Assembly (NCBI GenBank): GCA_028284775.1 | Contig: JANQRB010000101.1 | Location: 1 to 64,000 of the forward strand | From: Candidatus Kapaibacterium sp. | GTDB taxonomy: Bacteria > Bacteroidota > Ignavibacteria > Kapaibacteriales > UBA7675 | Length of the DNA: 64,000 nt | Direction of reading: 5' to 3' | Shown: positions 9,555 through 18,826 of the stretch, piece after piece | How positions within the stretch are numbered: the first letter of the stretch is position 1 | Layout: the number at the start of each line of letters is the position of its first letter | The notes under the pieces: generated by a model | Told to the model about the DNA's origin: nothing | What the model saw: only the letters and a program-made list of their open reading frames with translations | Databases searched by the model: none | Program-made: the position numbers and the translations under genes

Positions 9555-10628
9555 TTATTGCACGCGACCGCCACTGGCAGTGTGAAGGATGGTTCCATTA
9601 CTCCCGACGGCCCAACCAAGCCGGTCGTCGACAAAAAACAGGTCGTGTAGCGAAATGACCGCGCTTCCGAAAAGGTTAACGTCCTGCGTCTGAAAACTCC
9701 AGGTCAATCCGCCGTCTGTGGTATGTCTAATAGCGTTATACCACACACCGCCGTACAGGACATTCGGCAGATGCGATATCAGCCAGCCTTCACTCTCGTT
9801 GACAAAAAGTATATTTTCGATGGGCTCCGTCGAGATCCGGAGTCTTTGATCCCAGGTCTGACCGCCATCATCGCTACGCAGAATTTGGCCATCCCATGTA
9901 GCAGCCCAGGCCCGCAAAGGGTTCGCAAAACTCACAGAAGAAATTGAACCGAGACCGTCAAACACCTGTTCGTCCCAGCTTAGACCGCCATCGGTGGTGC
10001 GTCTTATGAGGCCGACATGTTCGGAGACGATTTGTCGCGAGCCGACAACGACTCCCACGTCCGGACTCGTGAAGATCATCTGATTCCAGTGGTCAGAAAA
10101 ATCGTTGCTCGCGTGCTTGATATCCCAGGTTTCGCCGCCGTCGGTACTGAGGTACCAACGTCCGGAATACGCAGAGATGAACCAACCATGTTGTCCACCA
10201 ACAAAAGCGAGCGAGCGCAGATCATGACCTTTGAACTCAGGGTGATCATGATTGTACATTTGCTCGTTCCAGGTTTCACCGCCGTCTATGCTGCGCAACA
10301 GATGGCCGGACTCCCCGACTGCCCAACCGCGATCCTTATCGAGAAAATAGATGCTCTCCAGCTTACGATCGCCAATACCGAAGCCACAGCCACAGTCAAT
10401 ACCCTTCCAGTTCTTGCCGCCATCATTCGTTTTTAGTATTGAATCGTTTCGCGTAACCGCCCAACCCCGCTGAGCATCCAGAAAAAACACGGAATTGATG
10501 TCACGTTGCGATGCAACCGGCTGGGAATGCCAACCCACAGGCGATGATGCAGCCGTGGGATCATCGTTGTCCGAACAACTTATGCACAATACCAATCCAA
10601 CCATCCAGAAAACATTATAGCTTTTCAC
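9555..10628 (-). CDS. Ycf48-like / Asp-box beta-propeller lipoprotein
   Basis: A 357-residue predicted lipoprotein. The GTG start at 10628 gives a signal peptide ending LVLCISC, with Cys18 as the lipidated residue; an AAGG lies about 10 bases upstream. The remainder is six to seven propeller blades marked by Asp-boxes: LKTNDGGKNWKG, LRSIDGGETWNE, YLSTDGGETWDI, RRTTDGGLSWDE, LRSDDGGQTWDQ, RHTTDGGLTWSF. The FFLDAQRGWAV / YFLDKDRGWAVG motifs that alternate with them are characteristic of the Ycf48/Hcf136 family. In this phylum such proteins are generic secreted propellers rather than photosystem factors. There is no T9SS domain, so membrane anchoring through the lipid is expected. It is transcribed alone. 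Confidence 0.88.
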   Translation of the reverse strand: MKSYNVFWMVGLVLCISCSDNDDPTAASSPVGWHSQPVASQRDINSVFFLDAQRGWAVTRNDSILKTNDGGKNWKGIDCGCGFGIGDRKLESIYFLDKDRGWAVGESGHLLRSIDGGETWNEQMYNHDHPEFKGHDLRSLAFVGGQHGWFISAYSGRWYLSTDGGETWDIKHASNDFSDHWNQMIFTSPDVGVVVGSRQIVSEHVGLIRRTTDGGLSWDEQVFDGLGSISSVSFANPLRAWAATWDGQILRSDDGGQTWDQRLRISTEPIENILFVNESEGWLISHLPNVLYGGVWYNAIRHTTDGGLTWSFQTQDVNLFGSAVISLHDLFFVDDRLGWAVGSNGTILHTASGGRVQ

Positions 10629-11648
10629 GACGCGATGACCTTCGAAAAATGTTTGTCGATAGAGATAGCCGGGAGGCTGAAAACTGGTGGCGTATTCTCA
10701 GATGGGTCTAAACTAGCTATCAGCGGCGATTTGAACAAGGGAAAACAATGTCCACATGCTTCGGTGTCGTCTCCTTCCGGATAGCAAGGCCTGGGAGTGT
10801 CGGGGGCTAAAAAAGTAATAACGTTCCTCGGGGCTATGATGCACCGTCAATCCCGCTGTCGCTGCTTCATTGCTTTCGATAGAATTGATCTGATACAATG
10901 AGAGGAGTCGACCCGATGTGAAGGAATATCGGGGAATGAGTAGGAAATCGCTGTCGAATTCAATAAGTATTCAGAGAGGGAACAAAGACTGAGCTAGGAT
11001 GGAACAGGGCGTGGAAAATTTGTTAGATGTGGGCGAAGCGGATGAATTCTGTATTGAGCTTTGGGAAGAATGCGGATAGTTGTTGCAGCAATGTTCCACC
11101 AAAAAGATGAGTCCCCGAAGGGCCCGTCCCCCGCCTTTCCGCCGCCGTCTCGTGGCCTTGCGACAAGGCAATGCCAAACCACCACCAAATCCTGTCAATT
11201 CAGTGTCGGTTTGTTTCCACTCCGGTATCGAACTCCTCTGATGGCGCCAAAGAAGCCACAAGAATACAATGTTGAGCATCTCTAATCAAGAGAGCAAGGA
11301 CAAGAGACTGGCATTAAACAATTAACGGTCCCCCCAGGGTCCTGAACGGTCGGATTAATCAGGTAAACGGCACACGGTATTGCGATTTCTGTCGTTGCGC
11401 CGCTCGACCGGCATTTCTTAACTCCGCCGGCGTCTCAGTGGGCAGATTCAGGCCGCTGAGTACCTGACGGAATGCCGACTCCGAATGCCTGGAATGAAAC
11501 CAGTCAAAGCCAGAGTTCGGCCTGTCCCGATTAAAAGCAACACTCAGGCAAACAGCTATTCAACTCCTGGATTCGGCTTTGAAGGTCCTGCCGGTCCGAG
11601 GAGCTGCATGGCTGCTGGCCTTACGTATTCAGGACTTAGCAAACCCGC
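10629..11648. other. Kilobase intergenic region with possible gene remnant
   Basis: This is about 1 kb without a convincing gene. The short open frames near 10970-11285 on both strands overlap each other in a GC-rich, simple-composition block and are not credited. An open minus-strand frame without a start codon (11359-11559) is listed separately. No tRNA or insertion-sequence ends were recognised. Confidence 0.4.
11359..11559 (-). pseudogene. Possible gene remnant, unidentified
   Basis: A 66-codon minus-strand frame is open between stop codons and reads like real protein (contains SGFDWFHSRHSESAFRQVL and LPTETPAELRNAGRAAQRQ). It has no ATG, GTG or TTG near its upstream end and is preceded directly by a stop. 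I do not recognise the family. It could be the tail of a decayed gene or a chance frame in GC-rich DNA. Confidence 0.15.
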
Positions 11649-13778
11649 CTAGGGGTTGACAATAATTGTTCGGCTCGAGATCTGCTGACCGTGATGTAAT
11701 ACCAGGTTGTAGCGTCCGCGGGCAAGCCCGCCTAGCGCCAGGGGCAGTTTGTGAGCACCGGCTGCCAACAGTCCGTAGTTTCCGACGGTAATTATGCCAC
11801 CGCGAATATCAATAAGACTGACTCGCACTGCTTCCGCCCTCGCAAGCGTGAATTGCAGGATCGTATTTTCTTCGGCAGGCATTGGCGTTATACGCAGGTT
11901 GTTTACGTCACTAGTTTTCTGTTTCAACTGCGGCAGTGACGTCACTCTTGCAGCGCTGCGGTACAGACCGAAATTTCCGCCACTGAAGTATAACCTGTCA
12001 TTTGCCAAAGCCAGTTTAATCGGTCTATCGGGCAACTCGTCGGTATGAGGACGCCAGGAAACGCCAAAATCGATCGACTCAACAATATCGTTCCTCGTTG
12101 CTGCTATCCACCTGCCTTCCGATGTGAATATCAGGTTTTGCGAGTCAGCGCCCAGGGAGCCCGCGCCCGAAGGCTGCCAGCTCACACCCGCGTCTCGACT
12201 CACTACCAGGCCTGTCGGCCCCGTATACGCAATGAGAGATTCTGCATACGGATTGTAGCGGAGCGCTGTCAATATGTTCTTCGTCACGCTTATCTGCCGC
12301 CAACTGATCCCTCCATCGGTCGAACTGTGCACCGTAGCCCATCCCAGTCCTATGAGCTCGCCATCCGGCAGCTCGGCTATCGACTGGATTTTGTTGTCGT
12401 CGACAATTGTCCATTGTTCCGTCGCGGCGTCCATAGCGGACAGATTACCTGAGTGTGAAATCCCGAAGAGATTGCCGCTGCTCGCACAAAACAATTGATG
12501 GTACGCCTCTTCCGGCGTGGCGATACTGCGCCAGGTCAATCCGGCGTCCTGACTCTGTACCAGCAGGCCGGTGTTAAGCGGCGATGCCAGGTACACGGTT
12601 GAGCCGGGCCCCACGCAAATGACAGAATGCGCCAGTTTGTACTCTTCCGGCAAGGCCACGTACTGCCATGTGCTGCCGCCATCCTCGGACCGAAAAAATC
12701 GTTGACCCGTTACCATCAAAATCACACCCTTCGGCGTGATGGCAAAATCGTCAAAGCGTAATTCGACAAGGCCATTGATGCGCAATTCATAACGTTTCCG
12801 TTCTGTGTCAAAGGCATAAACACCCTGATTGCCAATCAACAATATCTCGTTGTGACTGTTAAAGACCATGGAAGTCAGTCTGACATCTCTAGAATAGAAC
12901 TCGGGCTCCGCAATCCAGCGGTCGCTCTTCGCAGGCAGCCTGAAAACGTAAATGCCCTTCCAGGCACCTGAGTCAGGGAGCGCCGGATCATGGTCGCGTA
13001 TCGCCAGAATATCGCCGTCTGGATTTTGCTTAAACACTTTTACACCTTGCGGCGCTTCGTCGTCCTCGAATGGAGTGATTACCTTGCTAAGCGGATCGTA
13101 TAAAGCTGTCGCACCTTCGAAGGCGATAATAATTCGTCCGTCTGCGCGAAACAGCAAGGATTGATTGAAGAGCGGCAGACTGTCGCTCCGCTCCCAGGTC
13201 GACGTAGTTTCGTTGAGACGAAATAAGCGTTGGTTGGCGTCAAGGGCATAGACAGTACCGTCGGGAGCGCTTTGTACCCGCAGGGCAGCACTTTGTTCAT
13301 GGAGTCCTTGATGGAATCGGGACCAGGTTAATCCGTCATCGCTAGACGCAATCACGTGAGTTTCGGTTGCCACCCTGACGCTGGCAAAGATTCGTCCGCG
13401 ACGGTCCTCGGACAGATAATCAGCGCTACCATTCAATTGTTCGACCATTTCCCAGCTCGCTCCCAGGTCCGTGGAGCGCGCAATGCCTTTGGCCGTCAAC
13501 ACGATGAGCGTTCCGCTGTTCAACATGCGCAGGAAATGCCCGGAAGACGGCAGGGGGGTGACTGGTTGCCAGGTCTCGCCGACATCCCGCGTAACATATA
13601 TCCGGAGTTTCCCGGTGAGCAGCACCCCTTCGCCGTCTGCATTCATCGAAAGCGATCGAACAGCGGCGCCTTCAGGGCCGGGCAACAGCTCCCATTCAAC
13701 CGACTGAGCGCCAGTCGGCACAGAGAGTGATAAAAGGAAGCACAAGAAAATGGCGAGACGATTGATGTGTGTAAGCAT
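11649..13778 (-). CDS. Secreted Asp-box beta-propeller protein with T9SS sorting domain (B1)
   Basis: 709 residues from the ATG at 13778, preferred over an in-frame ATG at 13874 because it has an AGGGGA 8 bases upstream and opens directly into a signal peptide (MLTHINRLAIFLCFLLSLS, cleavage after GAQ). The chain then carries at least eight Asp-box motifs, S-x-D-x-G-x-S/T-W: YVTRDVGETWQP, ARSTDLGASWEM, IASSDDGLTWSR, FRSEDGGSTWQY, VQSQDAGLTWRS, HSSTDGGISWRQ, VVSRDAGVSWQP, VESIDFGVSWRP. These mark propeller blades. Sialidase catalytic residues cannot be assigned, so hydrolase activity should not be assumed. The last 80 residues (ITPMPAEENTILQFTLA, SLIDIRGGII, GRYNLVLH) are a T9SS-type domain. 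It is a relative of B2-B4 but stands apart from them. Confidence 0.87.
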   Translation of the reverse strand: MLTHINRLAIFLCFLLSLSVPTGAQSVEWELLPGPEGAAVRSLSMNADGEGVLLTGKLRIYVTRDVGETWQPVTPLPSSGHFLRMLNSGTLIVLTAKGIARSTDLGASWEMVEQLNGSADYLSEDRRGRIFASVRVATETHVIASSDDGLTWSRFHQGLHEQSAALRVQSAPDGTVYALDANQRLFRLNETTSTWERSDSLPLFNQSLLFRADGRIIIAFEGATALYDPLSKVITPFEDDEAPQGVKVFKQNPDGDILAIRDHDPALPDSGAWKGIYVFRLPAKSDRWIAEPEFYSRDVRLTSMVFNSHNEILLIGNQGVYAFDTERKRYELRINGLVELRFDDFAITPKGVILMVTGQRFFRSEDGGSTWQYVALPEEYKLAHSVICVGPGSTVYLASPLNTGLLVQSQDAGLTWRSIATPEEAYHQLFCASSGNLFGISHSGNLSAMDAATEQWTIVDDNKIQSIAELPDGELIGLGWATVHSSTDGGISWRQISVTKNILTALRYNPYAESLIAYTGPTGLVVSRDAGVSWQPSGAGSLGADSQNLIFTSEGRWIAATRNDIVESIDFGVSWRPHTDELPDRPIKLALANDRLYFSGGNFGLYRSAARVTSLPQLKQKTSDVNNLRITPMPAEENTILQFTLARAEAVRVSLIDIRGGIITVGNYGLLAAGAHKLPLALGGLARGRYNLVLHHGQQISSRTIIVNP

Positions 13779-14065
13779 AAAATTTTCCCCTGGACAGCGT
13801 GCAGCATTTGTCGCCTGCCTTGAGTGCCTGACAGCAATAGGACAATTGAATGCCGGCAACGGCAGGTTTCTCAATGCCGAAGCAATGGTATGACATTATT
13901 AAAGTGTCGGTCGGGGAATGGTGTCGGGGATTAAACCCTGGATGGCGAACGGGACGCAGGCACTAGGAACAGCCCGGCTCGTTTGCCTGGTGATAGAGAC
14001 ACGGAATCGGCCTGTATGTCCCATACAATACCTGTCCAATGCTCTTTTGAGCAAGTCAGTCGTCG

Positions 14066-15028
14066 TCAATACTGACGTTGCAGCATCTTGCCTTCTTCGG
14101 ATTGCACGACAAAATATTCAACAGGCCGGGCAACATTACAAGAGCCAAACACGCCCGCAATTGCCCCGGGTCCGCGGATGCTGCTGCGCAAGTGCAGAGG
14201 CTTGTACTTCCATTTCTCGACCCATTCGAACCATGTGGAAGAGCCGGAGTGCGGTACGCCGGCCTCGTACATCCGCGCGTAGTTCGGATCGATGCTTTCT
14301 ACTTTCACCCTGCTTGCGATCAGCGCATTATCGCCGGCGTCGAAACCATAAAATATCTTGTGTGAGTTGTGAGTAAGCTTGTGGCTGTAGGTTCTATGCT
14401 CATACGAGGAGCGGTCGATTTCGATCCGATAGAAGCAGGCCGCCGGACTTGGATCCCAGGCAATTTCCCAGAAGTCGTTCGGCGCCGGTCGTCCTTCGAC
14501 CTGGTACAAAAATGACTCCACTGTGTCGCCATTCGATGCATTGTTGATTCCGAAATTGCCTGGTACGAGCGTTGAGCTCCGGTACGACTCCTCGTCGAGC
14601 TCCACGAGCAGGTGATACAGTTCCAGCGCCTCAATAGTCAGTACACCTGACGTGTCCCGATAAAAACCATCACCGGTGTGAACGAGGTCGAGAGTGTCTC
14701 CGGCAGCTCGAAAAAGTGAAACTTTGGCATCGTCGCGTGGTCTGATTTCAGCCGTATATTGTGAGCGCAGTGTCAGGATAACGCGATTCACCAGGCGATC
14801 TCTTCCTTGCGGCGCCGGAGGCGTCAAAGATGTTGTATTATGCTGGATGCGACCGACAAAAAATTCCTGGGGATAATCGCGAACGCTGTCCGGCAGCAAC
14901 ACCGCAGCGATAAGATTGTAATCCTGATCCAGAAACGAATCGCGTTTCCTCGGTTCAGCGGCCGGCTTGCAGGCGTAGCCTAGCATGGCAATGATAAATG
15001 TGATGCAGATGCATAAATTGTAACTCAT
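14066..15028 (-). CDS. Lipoprotein of unknown function
   Basis: A 320-residue predicted lipoprotein with signal peptide MSYNLCICITFIIAMLGYAC; the lipobox LGYA-C puts the lipidated residue at Cys20. The mature chain has no family I recognise. A fibronectin-III-like stretch is suggested by DFWEIAWDPSPAACFYRIEI with following strands, which would suit a surface or periplasmic beta-sandwich. It lies 108 bp downstream of the lipoprotein gene at 15137-16441 on the same strand and is probably co-transcribed with it. An AAGAAG precedes the ATG. Confidence 0.75.
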   Translation of the reverse strand: MSYNLCICITFIIAMLGYACKPAAEPRKRDSFLDQDYNLIAAVLLPDSVRDYPQEFFVGRIQHNTTSLTPPAPQGRDRLVNRVILTLRSQYTAEIRPRDDAKVSLFRAAGDTLDLVHTGDGFYRDTSGVLTIEALELYHLLVELDEESYRSSTLVPGNFGINNASNGDTVESFLYQVEGRPAPNDFWEIAWDPSPAACFYRIEIDRSSYEHRTYSHKLTHNSHKIFYGFDAGDNALIASRVKVESIDPNYARMYEAGVPHSGSSTWFEWVEKWKYKPLHLRSSIRGPGAIAGVFGSCNVARPVEYFVVQSEEGKMLQRQY

Positions 15029-15136
15029 GGAGTCTTCTTCTTGAAGTGAGTCATAAACACATCGCAGTCAGTGCGGGCGCAACATTGCGCCCGCACTTTG
15101 AAACGAAAAAGAGAGAATTCGCCGCGGCATTCAGCC

Positions 15137-16441
15137 TTACCAATAGTTCAAACCGACTTTGTAGTCGATATCTTTCAACCAATCCGTGCTGTAGTTAGTC
15201 GCCCAGGCCGTATCGTAGTATCCGTTAACGTCCACTCTGTTCTGCAGATCCACTACCGTCAAGTGCTTCACTCCGGATTCACCGTAAATATCATCGTCAT
15301 CCCAGAATCTACCGGTGTTCTCGATTAACCACGTTTCGGGAGTGGTCAAAAAATTAATCCTTACGTCGCAGGCTCGCACCCAGTGCCAGGCCTGATCGTT
15401 CGGTGTCGGATAATCGTGTTCGCCGGTAACATCATCATCTTCGATAGAGATAAAACGAATACCTCCGCAGTTTCTATCGAAGGGAAGACGCGCCAGATAA
15501 ACATCTTCGCCCATCACATAAATGTTCCCTCCACGATTAACATCGCGATATTGGACATGCGGTGCGCCAATTGGCCGAGCATCGCGACGAGTAGCGCCGT
15601 TGAATCGATGAGAGGTGTGGCTATAGATTCTTGGATCCACTGATATGCCAGGCGAAGGAAGCTCGTATCCATCGTGCCCAAGGTACAATTCAAACTCGTC
15701 ATCACCTCGATCACGATCGCGGCCGTGCTTAAACACGATTCGTCTCAACGTCACATACGGCAATGGGAGGGGAGCGGAAGCACAGGCATCAGCTTCCTCG
15801 TGATTGGCAATCATGTCATCACGGTAGGTATTCTCTAATGTTGGCGATAGTTTCTCGGCCGGTTCTACATAGAAGATGGGAAACGGCGTTGAAGCCAGCG
15901 TAGCTTCCCAGGCAAGCTGGTTGGTTTCTTCGCCCGGCACGTCAATATCGGGCACATCGATGTGTGTCGTGGAACCGTCACTCATTCGCACCGGCACCGA
16001 GTAAGTGTTAATGGCGTCGGCGTCACGCAGAAAAAACACGTCCGGATCGATCATAACGCCATACACTTCAGTGCTGATGTTGTTTTTCAACTGCGCCGCC
16101 TTCGAATCGTCGAGCAGCACAAGTTCCATTATAAAGTGCCGGCCGCCGAAGAAGATATCCTCGTCAAAACTCGGGTCGAGCGCGCCAACCGGTTTGCCGT
16201 CGATCGATTCATCTACGACCGTCGTTGTTAACCACGTGCGGCTGCTGGCAAGCTGTAACGCCATCTGCTCCACGATCGTCTGAAAATCACTGAAAGTCGC
16301 TGCATTGGCAGTCAGCGTGCCGCCCTTGCTGCCGCTTACTTCCGGCGCTGTGGCACTCGCTGGCTGCGAGTCATCAAATTCGCTGCAGCCGACAAATGCC
16401 AGCATTGTGATCGCCAGCAGTCCTTGCTTGAAATGATGCAT
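15137..16441 (-). CDS. Lipoprotein of unknown function
   Basis: A 434-residue predicted lipoprotein. Signal peptide MHHFKQGLLAITMLAFVGC, with Cys19 lipidated, is followed by a low-complexity Ser/Ala/Thr linker (QPASATAPEVSGSKGG). The body is rich in Asp and aromatic residues, with acidic runs (FWDDDDIYGES, FISIEDDDVTGEHD) that could bind calcium. It ends in an aromatic residue (GLNYW), without a T9SS domain. No family recognised. GAGGTGA lies 7 bases before the ATG. It is first in a probable two-gene operon with the lipoprotein at 14066-15028. Confidence 0.78.
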   Translation of the reverse strand: MHHFKQGLLAITMLAFVGCSEFDDSQPASATAPEVSGSKGGTLTANAATFSDFQTIVEQMALQLASSRTWLTTTVVDESIDGKPVGALDPSFDEDIFFGGRHFIMELVLLDDSKAAQLKNNISTEVYGVMIDPDVFFLRDADAINTYSVPVRMSDGSTTHIDVPDIDVPGEETNQLAWEATLASTPFPIFYVEPAEKLSPTLENTYRDDMIANHEEADACASAPLPLPYVTLRRIVFKHGRDRDRGDDEFELYLGHDGYELPSPGISVDPRIYSHTSHRFNGATRRDARPIGAPHVQYRDVNRGGNIYVMGEDVYLARLPFDRNCGGIRFISIEDDDVTGEHDYPTPNDQAWHWVRACDVRINFLTTPETWLIENTGRFWDDDDIYGESGVKHLTVVDLQNRVDVNGYYDTAWATNYSTDWLKDIDYKVGLNYW

Positions 16442-17211
16442 ATCGGATTCACCTCAGAGTTAAAAAATTAGTATTCCTGCGGTCGTCGGATTAGACAACC
16501 GCTAAACCAGAGTTTACAGGTAAGGCGATAGTTCTTCATACAGCGGAATCAACGCTTCGGAAAAAGCGTAATCCCCTTAAACAAAGAGGCCATTCAGATA
16601 ATGACTCGAAGCCATCCCCTTTTTTCCTGTCAAATGGCCGTATAGCCCGCATTGCATTGTTCTGCTGCAATAGCGCAGGCCGGACAGTTTGGGATCTGGG
16701 CAGAGCTCACTGGCTCGTGGGCGAAGCGATAAACACCGTCTCTACGTTGAACTCAATTCGTCTTCGGCGCGATTCAAACATACATTCGAAAATGGCGAAA
16801 GCAATTACGACAAAATTACGACCTGAAAATCGCGGCTTTACACGCTCGCTCTGTGACGACTGTTTTTTGCACGAACAGGCACAATCTATTGACTTTACTT
16901 TCAGGAGTTTCAACAGTGGTTGTTAATCTGTTTGCCCTACTGTAAAATGGAAGGTCATAAAGTTTTCTCAGAACGTGGATCCCAGCTCCGCCGCCACTGG
17001 GCATTGACCGGCAGAATGAAAGCTCCTCGCTCCGATTCTATCCTCCGTGTTGCGGCAAGGCACAACAAGCCGCAGGGACAGCAATCGAAACGAGGAGCCG
17101 ATTTGTACGCGTAACAACTGTACCTTCAGAGCGTCGCGAATCTAGTACAAAAGATTCGCAGCCGCTGGAAGACAAGGCGAGATCGTCACTTCCGGAACAT
17201 CGCCTCCGAGC
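16442..17211. other. Intergenic region with structured inverted repeat
   Basis: A 770-bp gap between two minus-strand genes. It contains the nested inverted repeat at 17022-17098. Other open frames are short and unconvincing. The promoter of the lipoprotein operon should lie near 16460-16560. Confidence 0.4.
17022..17098. repeat. Nested inverted repeat, possible structured RNA or terminator-like element
   Basis: The outer arms pair GCTCCTCG then CGATT (17022-17029, 17033-17037) with AATCG then CGAGGAGC (17083-17087, 17091-17098), each with three unpaired bases between them. Inside, TGCGGC (17051-17056) pairs with GCCGCA (17069-17074). A transcript from either strand could form two stacked hairpins. 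It sits about 115 bp past the stop codon of the minus-strand gene at 17212. No T-tract follows, so it is not a standard intrinsic terminator. Confidence 0.3.
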
Positions 17212-18768
17212 TTAACGCGCTTGTTGCAGTTCGAGCAAGGCGGCTTTCATGGCCGCGTTTTCTTTCTTCAGATCGATCATATACAGTGTCAGCTCTTCGA
17301 TTTTCTGCAGCAAGCTTACCTGCATTTCGCCGACGGGTACGCCGTTGGCGGCAACTTCATTCGCCGAGGGAATGCCTGGTAGGTGACCCAGCTCGTGGAT
17401 GGCTGCTTCAAGGACGTCCAGCGGCATAAGCTCATAGTCGTCCGCAAAGACGAAATCAGCCCAGTTCGAGTTTGTAATCACCAGCTCCCGCGCAACGATC
17501 TTGCCGTCTACCGAGAGTAAGTAATCCGTATTCGGCCCGCTTGTGATTGTCTGGTTGCCGATTTGTGTTTGGCCGTTAAAACGGGCTGTGCCGGCGACGT
17601 GAAGCGTATGAGTCGGTGTGGTCGTGCAGATACCGACATTACCGCAGGCCCTGTTCACATCACAGGAGCTGGCGGGCCCGACAAATAAAGTCGGCGCTTT
17701 GGAGAGAAAGCCGACCATGAAGGAATTGTCAATACTATTGACCAGCCGGTTGCCGATGCTGCATCCATGGCCGATGACGACGGAATTCACACCCGACGCT
17801 TCGACATTCTCACCAAGCGCCAGTGAGTTGTCGCCCGAGGCAGTTGAGAATTCACCGGCAACAAAGGAGGCGTTGCCGTCCGAAACAGTGCCGATTCCCG
17901 TCGCCGTCGCGGTATAGCCGCTGGCAACGGCGCCGTTACCGGTCGCGAAAGAGCGCTGGCCGCTGGCGACGCAGCCATAGCCGATTGATACGGCATGCTC
18001 ATTGGTGGCGTGGTTTCGGCTGCCGAGCGCTGTAGCAAACAGTCCGGAGGCAATCAGGTTCGATCCGATCGCGGTTGAATAATCGCCGCTGGCATTGTTG
18101 TTAAAACCGACCGACGTGGAATACAATCCGGATGCCGTCGACTGCAATCCGCCCGCCATCGAGGAGGTGCCGGACGCCTCGGTTAAGCGCCCCCAGGCGA
18201 TCGAGTGTTCGCCCGAGGCCAGTGTAGCGTCGCCCAAAGCGGTTGAAATACGGCCGACCGCGCGCGTGTCGCGACCGAAAGCGGTTGAATACGCATTGCT
18301 GGCAATCGTGTTCGCCCCGAATGCCGCCGAATTGATGCCAACACTGAGGGCATCCCATTCAGTGCCGTTAACCGAACCGGCGCGAAATGCCGACAAGGAA
18401 GGCACCCACATCAAGCGGGTACCGGCGCCGGAGGTCGGGACAGCGCCGGTCGTACCGGTGGCCAGGATACCGCCCTCCACGTGAAGAGCAGCGAGCGGAC
18501 TACTGGTTCCGAAGCCTGCCGTACCTTCAACCAGTAGACCGTTGGCCGGTGCCGTCGCGCTGCCCGCATATGCGTTGCCGATCACACAGCCGCCGTTGAT
18601 GTCAAGTATGTTAACGGGCCCTGTTACACCGAGGCCTACTTTAGTCGCCGTGGGACTGCTGTGAATGATATCGGGAAAGACGAAGATCCAGGATTGCGCG
18701 ACGGCGCTGACATTGCCTGACACAAAAATCGCAAGAGCGATAGATAAAAGGAAACGAATTGCTTGCAT
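17212..18768 (-). CDS. YadA-head-like repeat protein with C-terminal coiled coil
   Basis: 518 residues from the ATG at 18768, which opens a signal peptide (MQAIRFLLSIALAIFVSG); an in-frame ATG at 18795 would add nine residues. Residues about 143-341 contain about fourteen tandem 14-residue repeats of the form GxxSxAxGxxxxAS (GEHSIAWGRLTEAS, GLYSTSVGFNNNAS, GDYSTAIGSNLIAS, GDNSLALGENVEAS). These match the left-handed beta-roll repeats of YadA-type adhesin heads. Residues about 435-518 (NWADFVFADDYEL, HLPGIPSANEVAANGV, GEMQVSLLQKIEELTLY) match a C-terminal module common in Bacteroidota tail-fibre-like secreted proteins and end in a predicted coiled coil, suggesting a trimer. There is no YadA membrane anchor. 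The stop of the upstream protease gene is 58 bp away, so co-transcription is likely. Confidence 0.88.
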   Translation of the reverse strand: MQAIRFLLSIALAIFVSGNVSAVAQSWIFVFPDIIHSSPTATKVGLGVTGPVNILDINGGCVIGNAYAGSATAPANGLLVEGTAGFGTSSPLAALHVEGGILATGTTGAVPTSGAGTRLMWVPSLSAFRAGSVNGTEWDALSVGINSAAFGANTIASNAYSTAFGRDTRAVGRISTALGDATLASGEHSIAWGRLTEASGTSSMAGGLQSTASGLYSTSVGFNNNASGDYSTAIGSNLIASGLFATALGSRNHATNEHAVSIGYGCVASGQRSFATGNGAVASGYTATATGIGTVSDGNASFVAGEFSTASGDNSLALGENVEASGVNSVVIGHGCSIGNRLVNSIDNSFMVGFLSKAPTLFVGPASSCDVNRACGNVGICTTTPTHTLHVAGTARFNGQTQIGNQTITSGPNTDYLLSVDGKIVARELVITNSNWADFVFADDYELMPLDVLEAAIHELGHLPGIPSANEVAANGVPVGEMQVSLLQKIEELTLYMIDLKKENAAMKAALLELQQAR

Positions 18769-18826
18769 GAGTTTATCCAGAAAAAGGTTTAACATATATC
18801 TTTGTTGATGATGTAAGTGCTGCTCG

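Noticed and set aside
9555..10628. Photosystem II assembly factor (Ycf48) as a functional call
   Set aside because: The repeats are of that family, but the lipobox and the absence of any photosynthesis gene point to a generic surface propeller.
10971..11285. Overlapping small frames on both strands in the 10.6-11.6 kb gap
   Set aside because: Both depend on a Pro/Arg/Gly-rich simple stretch, have no ribosome binding site and overlap each other completely.
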